Assembly: GCF_007997285.1 (NCBI RefSeq)
Contig: NZ_VORX01000001.1
Span: forward strand, 310,001 to 374,000
Direction: 5' to 3'
Length of the DNA stretch: 64,000 nucleotides
Origin: Gelidibacter salicanalis
GTDB taxonomy: Bacteria > Bacteroidota > Bacteroidia > Flavobacteriales > Flavobacteriaceae
In this document: piece by piece, positions 8,494 to 17,296 of the stretch
How positions within the stretch are numbered: position 1 is the stretch's first letter
Layout of the letters: each line of letters starts with the position of its first letter
Program-made: the position numbers and the translations under genes
The notes under the pieces: model-generated
Seen by the model: only the letters and a program-made list of their open reading frames with translations
The model's database searches: none
Told to the model about the DNA's origin: nothing

Positions 8494-8576
8494 AAAAGTA
8501 GCATATATCAGTCCCCACTGATTATCAATTTTTGCCCCAATTTATTTGAAAAAGACGGTTTTTGACCGTTTTTTTT
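8494..8576 (+). ncRNA. Candidate small RNA with CCCC-loop hairpin and terminator
   Basis: A transcript starting about 7 nt after the TATTTTTG element would be about 83 nt long. It would contain a perfect 6-bp hairpin with a CCCC tetraloop (ATCAGT 8507-8512 and ACTGAT 8517-8522), then a single-stranded TGCCCC stretch. It would end in an intrinsic terminator (stem 8551-8559/8565-8573, U run to 8576). No open reading frame of note is inside. Its position between two minus-strand genes means it is not simply a leader or tail of either. This is a prediction from structure only. Confidence 0.4.
8551..8576 (+). terminator. Intrinsic terminator, possibly bidirectional
   Basis: The core stem ACGGT/ACCGT is extended by A-T pairs, has a 5-nt loop and is followed by eight T on the plus strand. 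On the minus strand the same hairpin is followed by C and five T and could end the gene at 8597-9868. Confidence 0.65.
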
Positions 8577-8596
8577 ATGTCCTATTCTGAGGATGC

Positions 8597-9868
8597 CTAA
8601 TAGCACTCAAAGCATTTGAGGTAATGCCCGTTAAACTCGACATCCTCTGAGCCTTTTAATACTTTTGTTGGATAATCTTTCTCATCCAGAATGCGTTTAA
8701 ATGCTTTGGCATAGGTGAGCAATTCAGCTCTCCTGCTTTTAAGTTTCTTTTCGATAGCTTTCCCGTCCAATTCATAAATTTCGGCTGGCCACTGACGCAG
8801 TGCCTTTTTAATAACGGCGTCTGTCAAGAGGTTCTGTAGCTTTTTTGCTTCCTCAACGAACACAGTTTCTGGGGTACTCTTTAAAAAATAAACATCAAAA
8901 TCGTGGATCAAACCAGGCATGTAATCGATGTCCGCCTGAAACGGACGCATTTCTGGCGTTACATTTTTGCTCGCAATAATGTTGGGAATAATACCACTGA
9001 TATTAAAAAAGGCATTATCTCTATCCGAGGGGAGTGGAATTGCAACTTGGCCGTCATCCGTGTTTTTTATGATCCAACCCCACTGTTTGGCATGTCTATC
9101 CCAATCGCCAATCACCAAATCGAATAAGCGCGCTCTCACTAAGGCACGTTCGTCAATTTTGAGTTTCTCACCACGTTCTAATTTTAATTCTTGCAAATCG
9201 TCAGTTTCAATAATTTCACTCACATTTTCTTCTGAAGTCCAATTAGTGCCACTTTCGGTCTCGTGTTCAAAAACAAAAAGTTTGTTGCCGTAAGCGTCAT
9301 TATATTCCATTAAAGATTCTTGTTTAGGAATAAAATAGATCTTTGGGTCGGTATGATGTATGTGGGCAGCATCCGCTAAAATTGCAACCACTGTTGCGGC
9401 ATAAGGGTGTTGGGCTGAAATGCCATCGACGATAATATTCTCAAGACCTAAGGTTTTGGCGAATTCAGGCACTAAAGGAGCCGGTGTTTTATTGATGCTT
9501 CTTAGGGTGTATTTATTGCCAATGCTATCTTCAAGTTTTAAAGATTTTGTCTGGTTGCCACCACCTTCCTTTACGACCTTAAGACCTCCCAATAGTGTAT
9601 CTAAAAAAGCGACTTTAACTCTGAGTGGCGTGGCCCAAGCTTTGCGGTAATGTTCGCCTTGCATCATCTTTTTCAAATCGTTTGCTTCGTATAGCGTGCT
9701 AGCGGCAATGGTGAGCGAATCATAATCCTTAAAATTCATGTCCTCGATATTTTCCGGACTGATGATGGTTGAAGTTTTATAATCTTCAGGCGTGCTATTT
9801 AATGAGGTGTAGAGCAAAATGATAAAAAGAAGCAGTACTACGCCAATAACTATTATAATTTTTTTCAT
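8597..9868 (-). CDS. Membrane-anchored protein of unknown function with kinase-like GDxDRH motif
   Basis: The 423-residue protein has one N-terminal helix (about 4-23) and a large domain that is probably extracytoplasmic. The core holds YTLRSINK (about 120-127), LVIGDWDRHAKQWGW (251-265) and SDRDNAF (281-287). A basic residue in a strand, then a DRH catalytic-loop-like motif, then an Asp is the order found in HipA, Fam20 and lipid kinase-like folds. The GDWDRH...DRD signature also recurs in Bacteroidota surface proteins. The C-terminus ends CFECY. Kinase activity is inference; the family is uncharacterised as far as I know. The gene stands alone, with a terminator-like hairpin just downstream. 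Confidence 0.6.
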   Translation of the reverse strand: MKKIIIVIGVVLLLFIILLYTSLNSTPEDYKTSTIISPENIEDMNFKDYDSLTIAASTLYEANDLKKMMQGEHYRKAWATPLRVKVAFLDTLLGGLKVVKEGGGNQTKSLKLEDSIGNKYTLRSINKTPAPLVPEFAKTLGLENIIVDGISAQHPYAATVVAILADAAHIHHTDPKIYFIPKQESLMEYNDAYGNKLFVFEHETESGTNWTSEENVSEIIETDDLQELKLERGEKLKIDERALVRARLFDLVIGDWDRHAKQWGWIIKNTDDGQVAIPLPSDRDNAFFNISGIIPNIIASKNVTPEMRPFQADIDYMPGLIHDFDVYFLKSTPETVFVEEAKKLQNLLTDAVIKKALRQWPAEIYELDGKAIEKKLKSRRAELLTYAKAFKRILDEKDYPTKVLKGSEDVEFNGHYLKCFECY

Positions 9869-9941
9869 GAAAGTTGCTTATTTGTAAATATAATGGAGGC
9901 ATTTGTATCAGCAAGGTGCTGCCTATTGGGCAACCTGTTCG

Positions 9942-10502
9942 TTATTCTTTACGCCATTTAATGTTACAGCCTAAGCTGGGTTTTTGATCTTGTGGCGGGG
10001 CTTGGTTATCCAACAGCAAATTTAAAGCATTTTTTAAATCTTCACCAGAAACAGGGATGTCATTACCAGGTCTCGACCCATCTAATTGACCTCGGTAAAA
10101 TAATTCGAGACGTGCATCAAAAAGATAAAAATCAGGTGTACAGGCTGCATTATAAGCTCTTGCGACGCTTTGGGTCTGATCGTATAAATAGGGAAAAATA
10201 AAACCTTCTTCTATGCCGTTTTTTCTCATCAATTCAGGACTGTCCAGAGGGTAGTTTACCACGTCATTACTAGAAATAGCAATACACTCAATCCCTTTCG
10301 ATTTGTAGGTTTTGGCTAGTTTCACCAACTCAGCATTCACATGTTTTACATACGGACAATGATTACAGATAAACATAATGACCGTACCTTTAAGACCTTT
10401 GCAACTGTCTAAAGAACGCTTTGTGTCACTCATTGTGTCCAGCAATCTAAAGTCAGGAGCTTTCGTGCCTAAGGGCAACATATTAGAAGGGGTTCTGGCC
10501 AT
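9942..10502 (-). CDS. Thioredoxin-fold (AhpC/TSA-like) protein
   Basis: The 186-residue protein has a thioredoxin fold of the peroxiredoxin/TlpA-like kind. It starts with LGTKAPDFRL, then a strand and a redox motif CNHCPYVKHV (Cys46, Cys49), with a cis-Pro region near TPDFYLFDA. No signal peptide is seen, so it is probably cytosolic. The CxxCPYxKH motif belongs to a common family annotated only as thioredoxin family protein; the natural partner is unknown. It is transcribed away from the tRNA-binding-domain gene, with a 42-bp gap between the starts. Confidence 0.85.
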   Translation of the reverse strand: MARTPSNMLPLGTKAPDFRLLDTMSDTKRSLDSCKGLKGTVIMFICNHCPYVKHVNAELVKLAKTYKSKGIECIAISSNDVVNYPLDSPELMRKNGIEEGFIFPYLYDQTQSVARAYNAACTPDFYLFDARLELFYRGQLDGSRPGNDIPVSGEDLKNALNLLLDNQAPPQDQKPSLGCNIKWRKE

Positions 10503-10544
10503 AACATTATTTTTTTATCTTGTAACTTGTTTTAAAATTTAAGA

Positions 10545-10880
10545 ATGGAAAAGATAATAACTTTTGAGGATTTCACCAAAGTAGATTTACGTATCGGGAC
10601 TATTATTGAAGTCTCTGATTTTCCGGAAGCAAGAAACCCTGCATATCAATTGGTTATTGACTTTGGAGGCTTAGGTGTTAAGAAATCTTCTGCTCAAATA
10701 ACCACGATTTACACTAAGCAAGATCTCTTAAACAGACAAATTGTTGCAGTTATCAATTTTCCAAGGAAACAAATTGCAAAATTTATGAGCGAATGTCTTG
10801 TAGTTGGAGCGGTCAAGGAAAAGGATGTGGTCTTATTGCATCCGGAGCACAAGGTGCAAAATGGATCGGCGGTGCTGTAA
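10545..10880 (+). CDS. csaA: tRNA-binding (EMAPII/CsaA) domain protein
   Basis: The 111-residue protein is a single OB-fold tRNA-binding domain of the CsaA type: VDLRIGTIIEV at 13-23, a YQLVIDFGGLGVKKSS middle and a FPRKQIAKFMSECLVVGA stretch. Bacillus CsaA has chaperone activity and binds tRNA. The same domain is appended to MetRS and PheRS, but here it is free-standing at the usual CsaA length. It is divergent from the thioredoxin-like gene and convergent with the M14 peptidase. Confidence 0.9.
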   Translation: MEKIITFEDFTKVDLRIGTIIEVSDFPEARNPAYQLVIDFGGLGVKKSSAQITTIYTKQDLLNRQIVAVINFPRKQIAKFMSECLVVGAVKEKDVVLLHPEHKVQNGSAVL

Positions 10881-10910
10881 ATCCTAAACTCAAATACATA
10901 GTTTAAATAG

Positions 10911-10967
10911 ACAATCCAAAGCTCGACTGATGTACGCTATAACGTGGCTGTCTTAACTTTGGATTGT
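10911..10967. repeat. 11-bp inverted repeat between convergent genes
   Basis: ACAATCCAAAG (10911-10921) and CTTTGGATTGT (10957-10967) are perfect inverted copies with a 35-nt spacer, placed between the ends of the CsaA-like and M14 genes. There is no T run on either side, so it is not a standard terminator. It may fold in the mRNAs as a stabilising 3' structure. Confidence 0.6.
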
Positions 10968-10988
10968 GTGTGATGTTCCTGATTTGAT

Positions 10989-13496
10989 TTACAATTCCTC
11001 TCTAAAAAAGATGGCGTTCATCATCAGCTTATTGGTGCCAAACCAAAAGGCTCTGAAATTCGTATTGTCAGTGAAGGCAACCACTTTTCCGCGTTTTAAG
11101 CGTTGCATTTGATACGGAACGCTCAAACTTAAACTATCTAAATTTGATTTTGACACATACCCGCTCAACAACGGATTTTTAATGTATTGAATGGGGTTGT
11201 TATAGCTCTGTTTGTCAGGGTTCATAAATATGGTCGAACCTCTAAATAAAGGTAATCGATCATTTTTATAGCCGAAATTTATGGGGTGAGAACGGTCTAA
11301 TTTCGCTTCAAAGATGGCACCGCCAATGACTTGTGCGCCGTTATAGTCGCTCCGGTCTTCAAAAGTCACATTTTTTGCAACCCGCTCTGATTTTTTAAAT
11401 TCTAATGTGACGAGCTTATTTGTTGTCAGCCATTTTACCGCATTTTCAAAGCCAATAAGTGTCCCGCCAGTCTCTACCCAGTCTGTTAGTTTTTCGGCAG
11501 CGCCTTTGCTTAAATTACCGCTTGGCAAAATGATGGTGTTATAACGCGTCAAATCTGCGCGCTCTAAATTATCGGTATCGAGTTTAGTTAAAGTCATATC
11601 GTACCGTTGGTCTAACAAATGCCAAATCTCGCCAGCATCATATGGCGATACACCACGACCAACAATAAGCGCAACTTTGGGTTGGCTCAAGGCTCTAAAA
11701 TGGTTGCTGCCCAAATCTATACCTTGCGTTAATCCCGTGGCTACGGCATCAATTTGAACATGACCTTCAGCGGCTATTTCCTTCAAAAAGGCGTAAAGTT
11801 CGTCTGGGTTTTTAGATTGATTTTGAACGGGAATCATGATCGTACCATAATCGTATTCTTTTCCGTTGGTAGTAAATTGTTTCATGGCCACGCGTGCACG
11901 CAAATCGTTTTTAAGAATTTGATTCAAAACCTTGGGCGTGTAGTACTCGTGCCACTCCATCAGATATGCGTAATTGCTTTGGGCAGCAACCTGGCCCATT
12001 GGCATTTTTAAATCAGTCACCAAAGCACCCATGTTTGAATTTGAAACCCCATCAGCATAATCGAGATTAAAGGCTAACGGCAAGGTCCATGCGGATATAT
12101 CGTAAAATAAACTGTCCTGAAAGGTGGTGCGCTTTTCAAACATGGCATTAAGCAGGCGCGTATTCTTTTGATTTTTAGGAATGACATAGCTGTAACCACG
12201 CTTAAAGGCTTTACCATCAATAGTAGCATCTTCCTTAAGCTCGTAGATTTTAATTTGATGTCTCCTCAGGATTTCTGCCAATTCATAAGTTTTGGCCGCA
12301 TCTTTCGAATCTCCGAAAACAATGTTCTTAGCACTTTCTTTTTTTGCTTCAGCGCGGGCATTGTTAAAGAAATCATGTTGGTATTGTAAAAGTTCCTCGC
12401 GCATATTTTCAGCAGCCTCTAAAGTTGATAGTGCAGCGGTAAATTGATTGCGGATGGTAAATGGAAACGTCAAGAGTCCATTGTCACTTTCCTGAACGTG
12501 ACCTCTAGAGCTGGCTTGTTCAAAAAGAATTCCGATCCCGCCATTAATATCGGGAAAGGTCGATCCTTTTCCATAGTAAAAATCGTCAAAACTTTCTTCC
12601 GTATAATAAAAAGAACCTATTTTGTCCAACGCTTTGGCATGGAAATCGCCAATGCGTCTCGTTAATTCCTGATTTAATTTGGGCGTTAGAGGATGGGTTC
12701 TGCTCGGGATGCCTGGCTGAAAAAAGAAGGATGAATTGGTGCCCATTTCGTGATGGTCTGTCAAGATATTAGGCAACCACTTGTGAAAAGTTTCTAAGCG
12801 CACTTTCGATTCTGGCAATTGCACTGGCAACCAATCTCGGTTCATGTCAAACCAGTAATGATTGCTCCTTCCGCCAGGCCACACTTCAGAAAATTCACGA
12901 TCATTAGGATCTGGATTTAAATTTTTGTTTCTATTGGAATTTGCCCAATACGCAAAGCGCTGCAGCCCGTCAGGATTAAATGAAGGATCGAACAAAATGA
13001 CCATAGTGTCTAACATGTCATTTACGGCAGTGCTTTCTGCCGCAGCGAGGTAATAGGCTACTAAAAGTGCTGCATTGGAGCCGCTCGGCTCATTACCGTG
13101 AATAGAAAAACCTTGATTAACAACAACTGGCATATTATTCGTGTCCACCGTGGCATCAGCTTCAGTCGCGGCAAGATGCTGTTCTCGAATCGCCTCAATA
13201 TTTTGATGGTTTTTTGGCGCTGTGATGGTGAGTAGTATTAAAGGTCTACCTTCAAAGGTTGTGCCTCTGCTTTCTAGAGTGATTCTATCGGAGCTCGCCA
13301 CTAAGGCCTTCATGTATTCAACCAGTTTGTCATGCGTCACATGCCATTCGCCAACATCATGCCCGATGACGGATTTTGGAGTTGGGATGGCTGGATTGTA
13401 AGTGGTGTTTTGAGGCAAATAATAGGAGAGGTCCGTTTGATTTTGTCCAACACTAATGGAGGATACTAAAAAAATAAAAAGGTATAGGAATTTCAT
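10989..13496 (-). CDS. M14-family zinc carboxypeptidase, exported
   Basis: The 835-residue protein has a signal peptide (cleavage near VSSISVGQN, residue 17-18). An M14 domain follows at about 60-380. Zinc-site motifs include the HGNEPSGSNA block (His...Glu, about 133-142) and TDHHEMGTN near 247. The remainder (about 560-830) reads like a class I glutamine-amidotransferase-like fold (VALIVGRGVSPYDAGEIW, TIILPSG, GGTLIGF), a fusion common in flavobacterial M14 proteins. It probably trims C-terminal residues from peptides in the periplasm or outside. It is a single gene facing the CsaA-like gene. Confidence 0.9.
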   Translation of the reverse strand: MKFLYLFIFLVSSISVGQNQTDLSYYLPQNTTYNPAIPTPKSVIGHDVGEWHVTHDKLVEYMKALVASSDRITLESRGTTFEGRPLILLTITAPKNHQNIEAIREQHLAATEADATVDTNNMPVVVNQGFSIHGNEPSGSNAALLVAYYLAAAESTAVNDMLDTMVILFDPSFNPDGLQRFAYWANSNRNKNLNPDPNDREFSEVWPGGRSNHYWFDMNRDWLPVQLPESKVRLETFHKWLPNILTDHHEMGTNSSFFFQPGIPSRTHPLTPKLNQELTRRIGDFHAKALDKIGSFYYTEESFDDFYYGKGSTFPDINGGIGILFEQASSRGHVQESDNGLLTFPFTIRNQFTAALSTLEAAENMREELLQYQHDFFNNARAEAKKESAKNIVFGDSKDAAKTYELAEILRRHQIKIYELKEDATIDGKAFKRGYSYVIPKNQKNTRLLNAMFEKRTTFQDSLFYDISAWTLPLAFNLDYADGVSNSNMGALVTDLKMPMGQVAAQSNYAYLMEWHEYYTPKVLNQILKNDLRARVAMKQFTTNGKEYDYGTIMIPVQNQSKNPDELYAFLKEIAAEGHVQIDAVATGLTQGIDLGSNHFRALSQPKVALIVGRGVSPYDAGEIWHLLDQRYDMTLTKLDTDNLERADLTRYNTIILPSGNLSKGAAEKLTDWVETGGTLIGFENAVKWLTTNKLVTLEFKKSERVAKNVTFEDRSDYNGAQVIGGAIFEAKLDRSHPINFGYKNDRLPLFRGSTIFMNPDKQSYNNPIQYIKNPLLSGYVSKSNLDSLSLSVPYQMQRLKRGKVVAFTDNTNFRAFWFGTNKLMMNAIFFREEL

Positions 13497-13543
13497 AAGC
13501 GGTAAATCTTAATTGTACAAGATAAGTATAGTTTAAATATAAA

Positions 13544-13570
13544 AAAACCGCTAATTAAGGAAGCGGTTTT
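13544..13570 (-). terminator. Intrinsic terminator of the DUF3276 gene
   Basis: A 9-bp stem (AAAACCGCT 13544-13552 with AGCGGTTTT 13562-13570) has a 9-nt loop. On the minus strand it is followed by seven T (complement of 13541-13547). Confidence 0.88.
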
Positions 13571-13594
13571 AATAGAGTACATAATGTATGTGGT

Positions 13595-13984
13595 TTAAAT
13601 ATCTTCAAAATTGATATTTGTAAAGCTTTCTGCAGTTTTTATTGGCTCTTCGTCCAACGTTTCAGATTCAGAATCAAATTCATCTTTCTTGAAATCTTTT
13701 TGGTGGCGTTCACTGATGACTTCGTCACCTTTTTCATTTATGACATAATCGGTCATTTCTTTTAAAATGTCATTAAATTCACTAAAGTCTTCTTTGTAAA
13801 GATAGATTTTATGTTTTTTGTAGTGAAAAGAACCATCATCATTGGTGAATTTTTTACTCTCAGTAATTGTAAGGTAATAATCTCCAGCTTTGGTAGCTCT
13901 AACGTCAAAAAAATAGGTTCTTCGTCCTGCGCGCAATACCTTAGAGAATATTTCCTCTTTCTCCATCATTCCGTGATCACTCAT
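13595..13984 (-). CDS. DUF3276 / PUR-domain nucleic-acid-binding protein
   Basis: The 129-residue protein carries the Bacteroidota DUF3276 domain at about 10-85 (EEIFSKVLRAGRRTYFFDVRA, then GDYYLTITESKK, HKIYLYKEDFSEF). This domain is related to the PUR repeat of eukaryotic Pur-alpha, which binds single-stranded DNA and RNA. The C-terminal 45 residues are acidic and Lys-rich, probably disordered. It is a single gene with its own terminator. Its cellular role in Bacteroidota is not established; housekeeping nucleic-acid binding is the usual expectation. Confidence 0.88.
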   Translation of the reverse strand: MSDHGMMEKEEIFSKVLRAGRRTYFFDVRATKAGDYYLTITESKKFTNDDGSFHYKKHKIYLYKEDFSEFNDILKEMTDYVINEKGDEVISERHQKDFKKDEFDSESETLDEEPIKTAESFTNINFEDI

Positions 13985-14201
13985 AGATTTTTTATTTTTA
14001 TTAGTAACAGTTTACGTACCAAAAATCTAAAAAATAATTATAGTAACCAACAATTTCTGATATTTCTTTTAAGGAAATTTTAAGAATTAATTGAGAGTCG
14101 TTAAAAAGTGAAGGTTTGGACTTCGGTTACTGAGCATTCATCGCTTGATCAGCACAACATGTTGAACGTTTTATGATAAAGCTAAAAGCAAATCTTATAG
14201 C

Positions 14202-15956
14202 TTAATTGTTTTCCGTCAACTGTTTAATGTAAAGTTCTTTATAGTAACCTTCTACTCCAATTAACGTATCGTGTGAACCAGATTGAAGGATTTGACCATC
14301 GTCTAACACAATAATTTTGTCCGCGCCCTTGGCAGAAGAAATACGATGGCTCACAATTATGGTTGTTTTACCTTGGGTAATCCTTTTTAAATTGTTGAGG
14401 ATTTTTTCTTCGGTCTCCGTATCTACGGCCGATAAACAGTCATCAAAAAGTAAAATTTGAGGTGCTTTAATAATGGCGCGCGCAATGGAGATACGCTGTT
14501 TTTGTCCTCCAGAAAGCGTGATACCGCGCTCGCCCAAAACAGTGTCATAACCCTTGACAAAGCCTTTAATATTTTTATGGACATCAGCATTTTTAGCTGC
14601 ATTAATCACCTCTTCTTCCGTAGCGTTCTCTTTTCCAAACATAATGTTATTGCGGATACTGTCGGAGAATAAGAAAGCATCTTGCGGCACATAGCCCATA
14701 TTATTTCTTAAACTCGTTAAGTTCAGGTTTTCAATAGGCGTACCATCAATTGTGATCTCACCTGATTGCACATCATATAAACGACCAATAAGGTCGAGAA
14801 TGGTTGATTTTCCAGAGCCTGTTTTGCCAATGATAGCCATCGTTTCGCCTTTGTTCAACTCAAAGCTCACATTATTCAAGGCTTGAATATTGGTATCCGG
14901 ATAGGTAAAGCTGACCTTATTAAAGGCAATATGTCCCTCAATATTTGAAGGCTCAGGGTTGTTGTTTTTTATGCTTGGTTCCTGCTTCAAAAATTCGTTG
15001 ATTCGTTTTTGAGAAGCTTCCGCCTGTTGTACTACAGAAGTTACCCAGCCTACGGTGGCTACAGGCCAGGTTAGTAAATTGACGTAGATAATAAATTTCG
15101 CAATGACGCCTAAACTTTCAATTTCACCATCAATATATTGTTTACCGCCAATATAAATAACGATGATATTACTCAACCCGATTAAAAAGATCATTAAAGG
15201 AAAAAACAAGGCCTGGATTTTAACCAAATCAATGTTTTTTTGCCTGCTCTCTGCTGACAACTTGTCAAAATCAGCATTGGTACTGCCTTCCAAACCATAG
15301 GATTTGATGACGCTGATACCGCTAAAAGTTTCTTGTGAAAAAGTAGACAACTTAGAGAGCCATTGTTGCACAATAGTACTGCGCTTATGGATTTTTTTGC
15401 TTAAAATATAAATAAAATAGGAGAGAATAGGCAAGGGGATAATGGTGTACAAGGTAAGCTCTGGAGCGGATCTGAACATCAAAATTAAAGCAATAATAAA
15501 TAAGGTGGCCGTATTGATGCTATACATAAGTGCAGGACCTGCATATTCTCTGACTTTGCCGACATCTTCGCTAATTCTACTCATTAAGTCACCCGTACGG
15601 TTAGATTTGTAGAAATCTAAAGATAAGCGTTGGTATTGTTGATACACCTCGTTTTTTAAATCATATTCAATTTCTCGAGACACATAAATGATGGTCTGAC
15701 GCATCAAAAAAGTAAAAATTCCACCTATGATTGCTGCACCAACGATGTACAGAATATTAACCAATAGTTCGCTTTTTACAACATCAATATCCGTGGTGAT
15801 GCCTTTTCTGTAATTATCAATCACATCAACAGAATTCCCAACTAATTCAGGCGTAAAAAGAAGAAAGATTCGCGCAACAATGGTTATTAAAATTCCTGCG
15901 AGCAGCTTGTATCTGTATTTATAAAAATATTTATTAACGTGTTTTAATTCTTTCAT
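14202..15956 (-). CDS. ABC exporter, fused permease and ATPase (MsbA/MdlB type)
   Basis: The 584-residue half-transporter has six transmembrane helices in residues 1-310 and a nucleotide-binding domain from about 335. Walker A reads GKTGSGKST (about 377-385), the signature is LSGGQ (about 480), Walker B is ILLFDDCLSAVD and the H-loop is IIVSHR. All catalytic residues are present, so it should work as a homodimeric ATP-driven exporter of lipids, drugs or peptides. The substrate is not evident from sequence or neighbours. The gene stands alone. Confidence 0.92.
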   Translation of the reverse strand: MKELKHVNKYFYKYRYKLLAGILITIVARIFLLFTPELVGNSVDVIDNYRKGITTDIDVVKSELLVNILYIVGAAIIGGIFTFLMRQTIIYVSREIEYDLKNEVYQQYQRLSLDFYKSNRTGDLMSRISEDVGKVREYAGPALMYSINTATLFIIALILMFRSAPELTLYTIIPLPILSYFIYILSKKIHKRSTIVQQWLSKLSTFSQETFSGISVIKSYGLEGSTNADFDKLSAESRQKNIDLVKIQALFFPLMIFLIGLSNIIVIYIGGKQYIDGEIESLGVIAKFIIYVNLLTWPVATVGWVTSVVQQAEASQKRINEFLKQEPSIKNNNPEPSNIEGHIAFNKVSFTYPDTNIQALNNVSFELNKGETMAIIGKTGSGKSTILDLIGRLYDVQSGEITIDGTPIENLNLTSLRNNMGYVPQDAFLFSDSIRNNIMFGKENATEEEVINAAKNADVHKNIKGFVKGYDTVLGERGITLSGGQKQRISIARAIIKAPQILLFDDCLSAVDTETEEKILNNLKRITQGKTTIIVSHRISSAKGADKIIVLDDGQILQSGSHDTLIGVEGYYKELYIKQLTENN

Positions 15957-16088
15957 TTAATGTACTAAACCGTTTTGTGTTGGCGATATGATAATTTAGC
16001 TACTATATTTTTGCTAAAACTGTAATATTAATTTATTTTTATCTAGAATTTTTAGAAACTCTAAAAAAGCTGAATAAAATAAAATTAT

Positions 16089-17189
16089 ATGAATTCACAA
16101 ATTATAAGTGCTAAGGAAATTGCCAAGGCAGACCCTGTCTTTGGACAACTTTCTTTTGATAATCATGAACAAATTGTTTTTTGCAACGACAAAGATACTG
16201 GTTTAAAAGCAATAATTGGTATCCATAATACCGTTTTAGGCCCAGCTTTAGGCGGGACGCGCATGTGGAATTACGCCAACGAATGGGAGGCCTTAAATGA
16301 TGTTTTACGTCTCAGTAGAGGGATGACCTTTAAATCGGCCATAACCGGATTAAACTTGGGAGGGGGCAAAGCAGTCATTATTGGCGATGCCAAAACTCAA
16401 AAAACACCAGAATTGATGCGAAAATTTGGAGAGTTTGTCAACTCCTTGGGCGGCAAGTATATTACGGCAGAAGATGTAGGGATGAGCACTGAAGATATGG
16501 ATATTGTAAGAGAGGTGACGCCGCACGTTACGGGGATTTCTGAAAGTAAAGGCGGGTCTGGTAATCCATCGCCCGTAACGGCTTACGGTGTTTTTATGGG
16601 CATGAAAGCAGCGGCAAAGTATAAATTTGGTTCTGATAATTTAAATGGTAAAGCAGTCTTTGTTCAGGGCATTGGTAACGTAGGAGAGGCCTTGGTAGGC
16701 TATTTGGTTAAGGAAGGTGCGAATGTGACCATTACGGATTTGAGTGAGGAGCGTATGGACCAGGTGAGTAGGTCTTATGGCGTATCTAGCTATAAAGGAA
16801 ACGATATTTTTAGCCAGACCATGGACATCTATGCGCCATGTGCATTAGGTGCGACAATTAATGATGACACCATTAATAAGATAAAAGCTCAGGTGATCGC
16901 CGGAGCGGCAAACAATCAATTGGCTGAAGATCGGCACGGCGTGCTATTACAGGAAAAAGGAATTGTGTATGCGCCCGATTTTGTGATCAATGCCGGCGGT
17001 ATTATTAATGTGTATGCTGAGCTTGAAAAGTATGATAAACAGGAAATTATGCGTAGAACAGAAAACATATACAATACGACCTTAGAAATCTTGGAACGGG
17101 CGGCTGCCAATGGTGTTACTCCAAATGTGGCTGCGGTAAATACGGCCAAGGAACGGATTGCCAAGAGAAAAAGTGAACAAGCAAATTAA
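16089..17189 (+). CDS. Leucine/Glu/Phe/Val dehydrogenase (NAD-dependent)
   Basis: The 366-residue protein matches branched-chain amino-acid dehydrogenases, which deaminate Leu/Val/Ile to 2-oxo acids with NAD+. The N-terminal catalytic domain has GPALGGTRMW, the Lys motif NLGGGKAVIIGD and the catalytic GNPSPVTAYG. The C-terminal Rossmann domain starts FVQGIGNVGEALVGYL (about 198). A TATTTTTG element at 16006-16013 with TTG at 15980-15982 could be the promoter, about 75 nt upstream of the ATG. The gene is followed by a strong terminator. Substrate preference (Leu rather than Phe or Glu) is inferred from overall similarity. Confidence 0.9.
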   Translation: MNSQIISAKEIAKADPVFGQLSFDNHEQIVFCNDKDTGLKAIIGIHNTVLGPALGGTRMWNYANEWEALNDVLRLSRGMTFKSAITGLNLGGGKAVIIGDAKTQKTPELMRKFGEFVNSLGGKYITAEDVGMSTEDMDIVREVTPHVTGISESKGGSGNPSPVTAYGVFMGMKAAAKYKFGSDNLNGKAVFVQGIGNVGEALVGYLVKEGANVTITDLSEERMDQVSRSYGVSSYKGNDIFSQTMDIYAPCALGATINDDTINKIKAQVIAGAANNQLAEDRHGVLLQEKGIVYAPDFVINAGGIINVYAELEKYDKQEIMRRTENIYNTTLEILERAAANGVTPNVAAVNTAKERIAKRKSEQAN

Positions 17190-17212
17190 GGCAATATATC
17201 TTCTAAATTTGT

Positions 17213-17241
17213 TTTGAAGTTATAAATTAATACTATTTTTG
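17213..17241 (+). promoter_or_regulatory. Putative nusB-operon promoter
   Basis: TTTG (17213-17216) and TATTTTTG (17234-17241) are 17 bp apart, a usable Bacteroidota -33/-7 pair. The start point would fall near 17248, inside the left arm of the upstream gene's terminator, so the nusB mRNA would lack part of that hairpin. Confidence 0.5.
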
Positions 17242-17242
17242 C

Positions 17243-17273
17243 AGGGCGAAAAGTCGAATGGACTTTTCGCCCT
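17243..17273 (+). terminator. Strong intrinsic terminator after the amino-acid dehydrogenase gene
   Basis: A perfect 13-bp stem (AGGGCGAAAAGTC 17243-17255 with GACTTTTCGCCCT 17261-17273) has a 5-nt loop and is followed by TTTT. It overlaps the likely nusB start region. Confidence 0.85.
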
Positions 17274-17296
17274 TTTAATTTAATAAGTTCTTACAA

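Noticed and set aside
16916-17164. Minus-strand frame opposite the amino-acid dehydrogenase
   Set aside because: Shadow of a well-conserved gene; low-complexity Ser/Ala composition.
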